Source: Corynebacterium glucuronolyticum DSM 44120
GTDB lineage: Bacteria > Actinomycetota > Actinomycetes > Mycobacteriales > Mycobacteriaceae
DNA length: 64,000 bases
NCBI RefSeq assembly: GCF_030440595.1
Contig: NZ_CP047452.1
Span: 2,108,001-2,172,000, forward strand
Direction: 5' to 3'
Shown: positions 63,924 to 64,000 of the stretch, piece by piece
How positions within the stretch are numbered: the stretch's first letter is position 1
How the letters are laid out: every line of letters starts with the position of its first letter
Translations under genes and position numbers: made by a program
Notes under the pieces: generated by a model
Database searches by the model: none
Told to the model about the DNA's origin: nothing
What the model saw: only the letters and a program-made list of their open reading frames with translations

Positions 63924-64000
63924 ACGATCACTCCCTTCCTTCTTGGCCTGTTACTGCTTTTCTTAGCTCAGTTAGCGATTGATGTAAATCTTGCAAGGCA

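Overview
The window is one stretch of a Corynebacterium chromosome (class Actinomycetia, mycolic-acid group). The order holA-comEC-comEA-degV-gpgP-rsfS-nadD ... proA-proB-obg-rpmA-rplU-rne-ndk ... folC-valS ... mdh-tetR-clpX ... clpP2-clpP1-tig ... rpiB ... mycothiol-dependent nitroreductase is the conserved Mycobacterium/Corynebacterium backbone (compare Rv2404c-Rv2466c and the C. glutamicum lepA-to-clpP region). Mycothiol chemistry, CAP and cutinase secreted proteins and TAnnnT promoters fit. The sequence does not settle the species.

Layout: 1-77 is the end of a peptide ABC-transporter ATPase. 96-1362 holds an ADP-ribosylglycohydrolase and a small protein. 1761-6954 is a glycerol block (glpD, glpF, glpK) plus ribokinase. 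7080-10926 has ferritin, a BCCT osmolyte carrier and a YeeE-TusA sulfur-uptake fusion. 11081-12679 has two secreted CAP proteins and a small helical protein. 12681-21440 is the lepA / PemK-like / rpsT / holA-comEC-comEA / degV-gpgP-rsfS / nadD backbone. 21451-23682 has a secreted cutinase and an HNH endonuclease. 23679-39318 runs through proline synthesis, obg, L27/L21, RNase E, ndk, folC and valS, with several hypotheticals. 39586-42373 has a large surface protein and a small membrane protein. 42460-53660 has mdh, tetR, clpX, an orphan PcaD, clpP2-clpP1, tig, tRNA-Pro, tRNA-Gly, an HTH gene, a repeat-rich membrane protein, rpiB and a radical SAM/SPASM protein. 53715-58700 has a DsbA-like nitroreductase, a DUF4230 protein, a secretory lipase, a HAD phosphatase, a membrane protein and MscS. 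58812-63923 is an accessory-looking cluster: a Schlafen/AlbA_2-like protein divergent from two paralogous SWIM zinc-finger proteins, and a small protein.

How the genes work together: the glp genes import glycerol, phosphorylate it and oxidise it. proB-proA make proline precursors. comEA-comEC would import DNA. clpX, clpP1, clpP2 and tig are protein quality control, with a ClgR-type site before clpP1. A recurrent signal in the whole window is a TAnnnT -10 hexamer placed exactly 7 nt before the start codon, which marks leaderless transcripts for at least 15 genes. The best candidates for something new are the SWIM/AlbA_2 cluster, the overlapping divergent leaderless promoters of rpiB and the radical SAM gene, and palindromic operators next to the -10 boxes of glpD and the YeeE-TusA gene.
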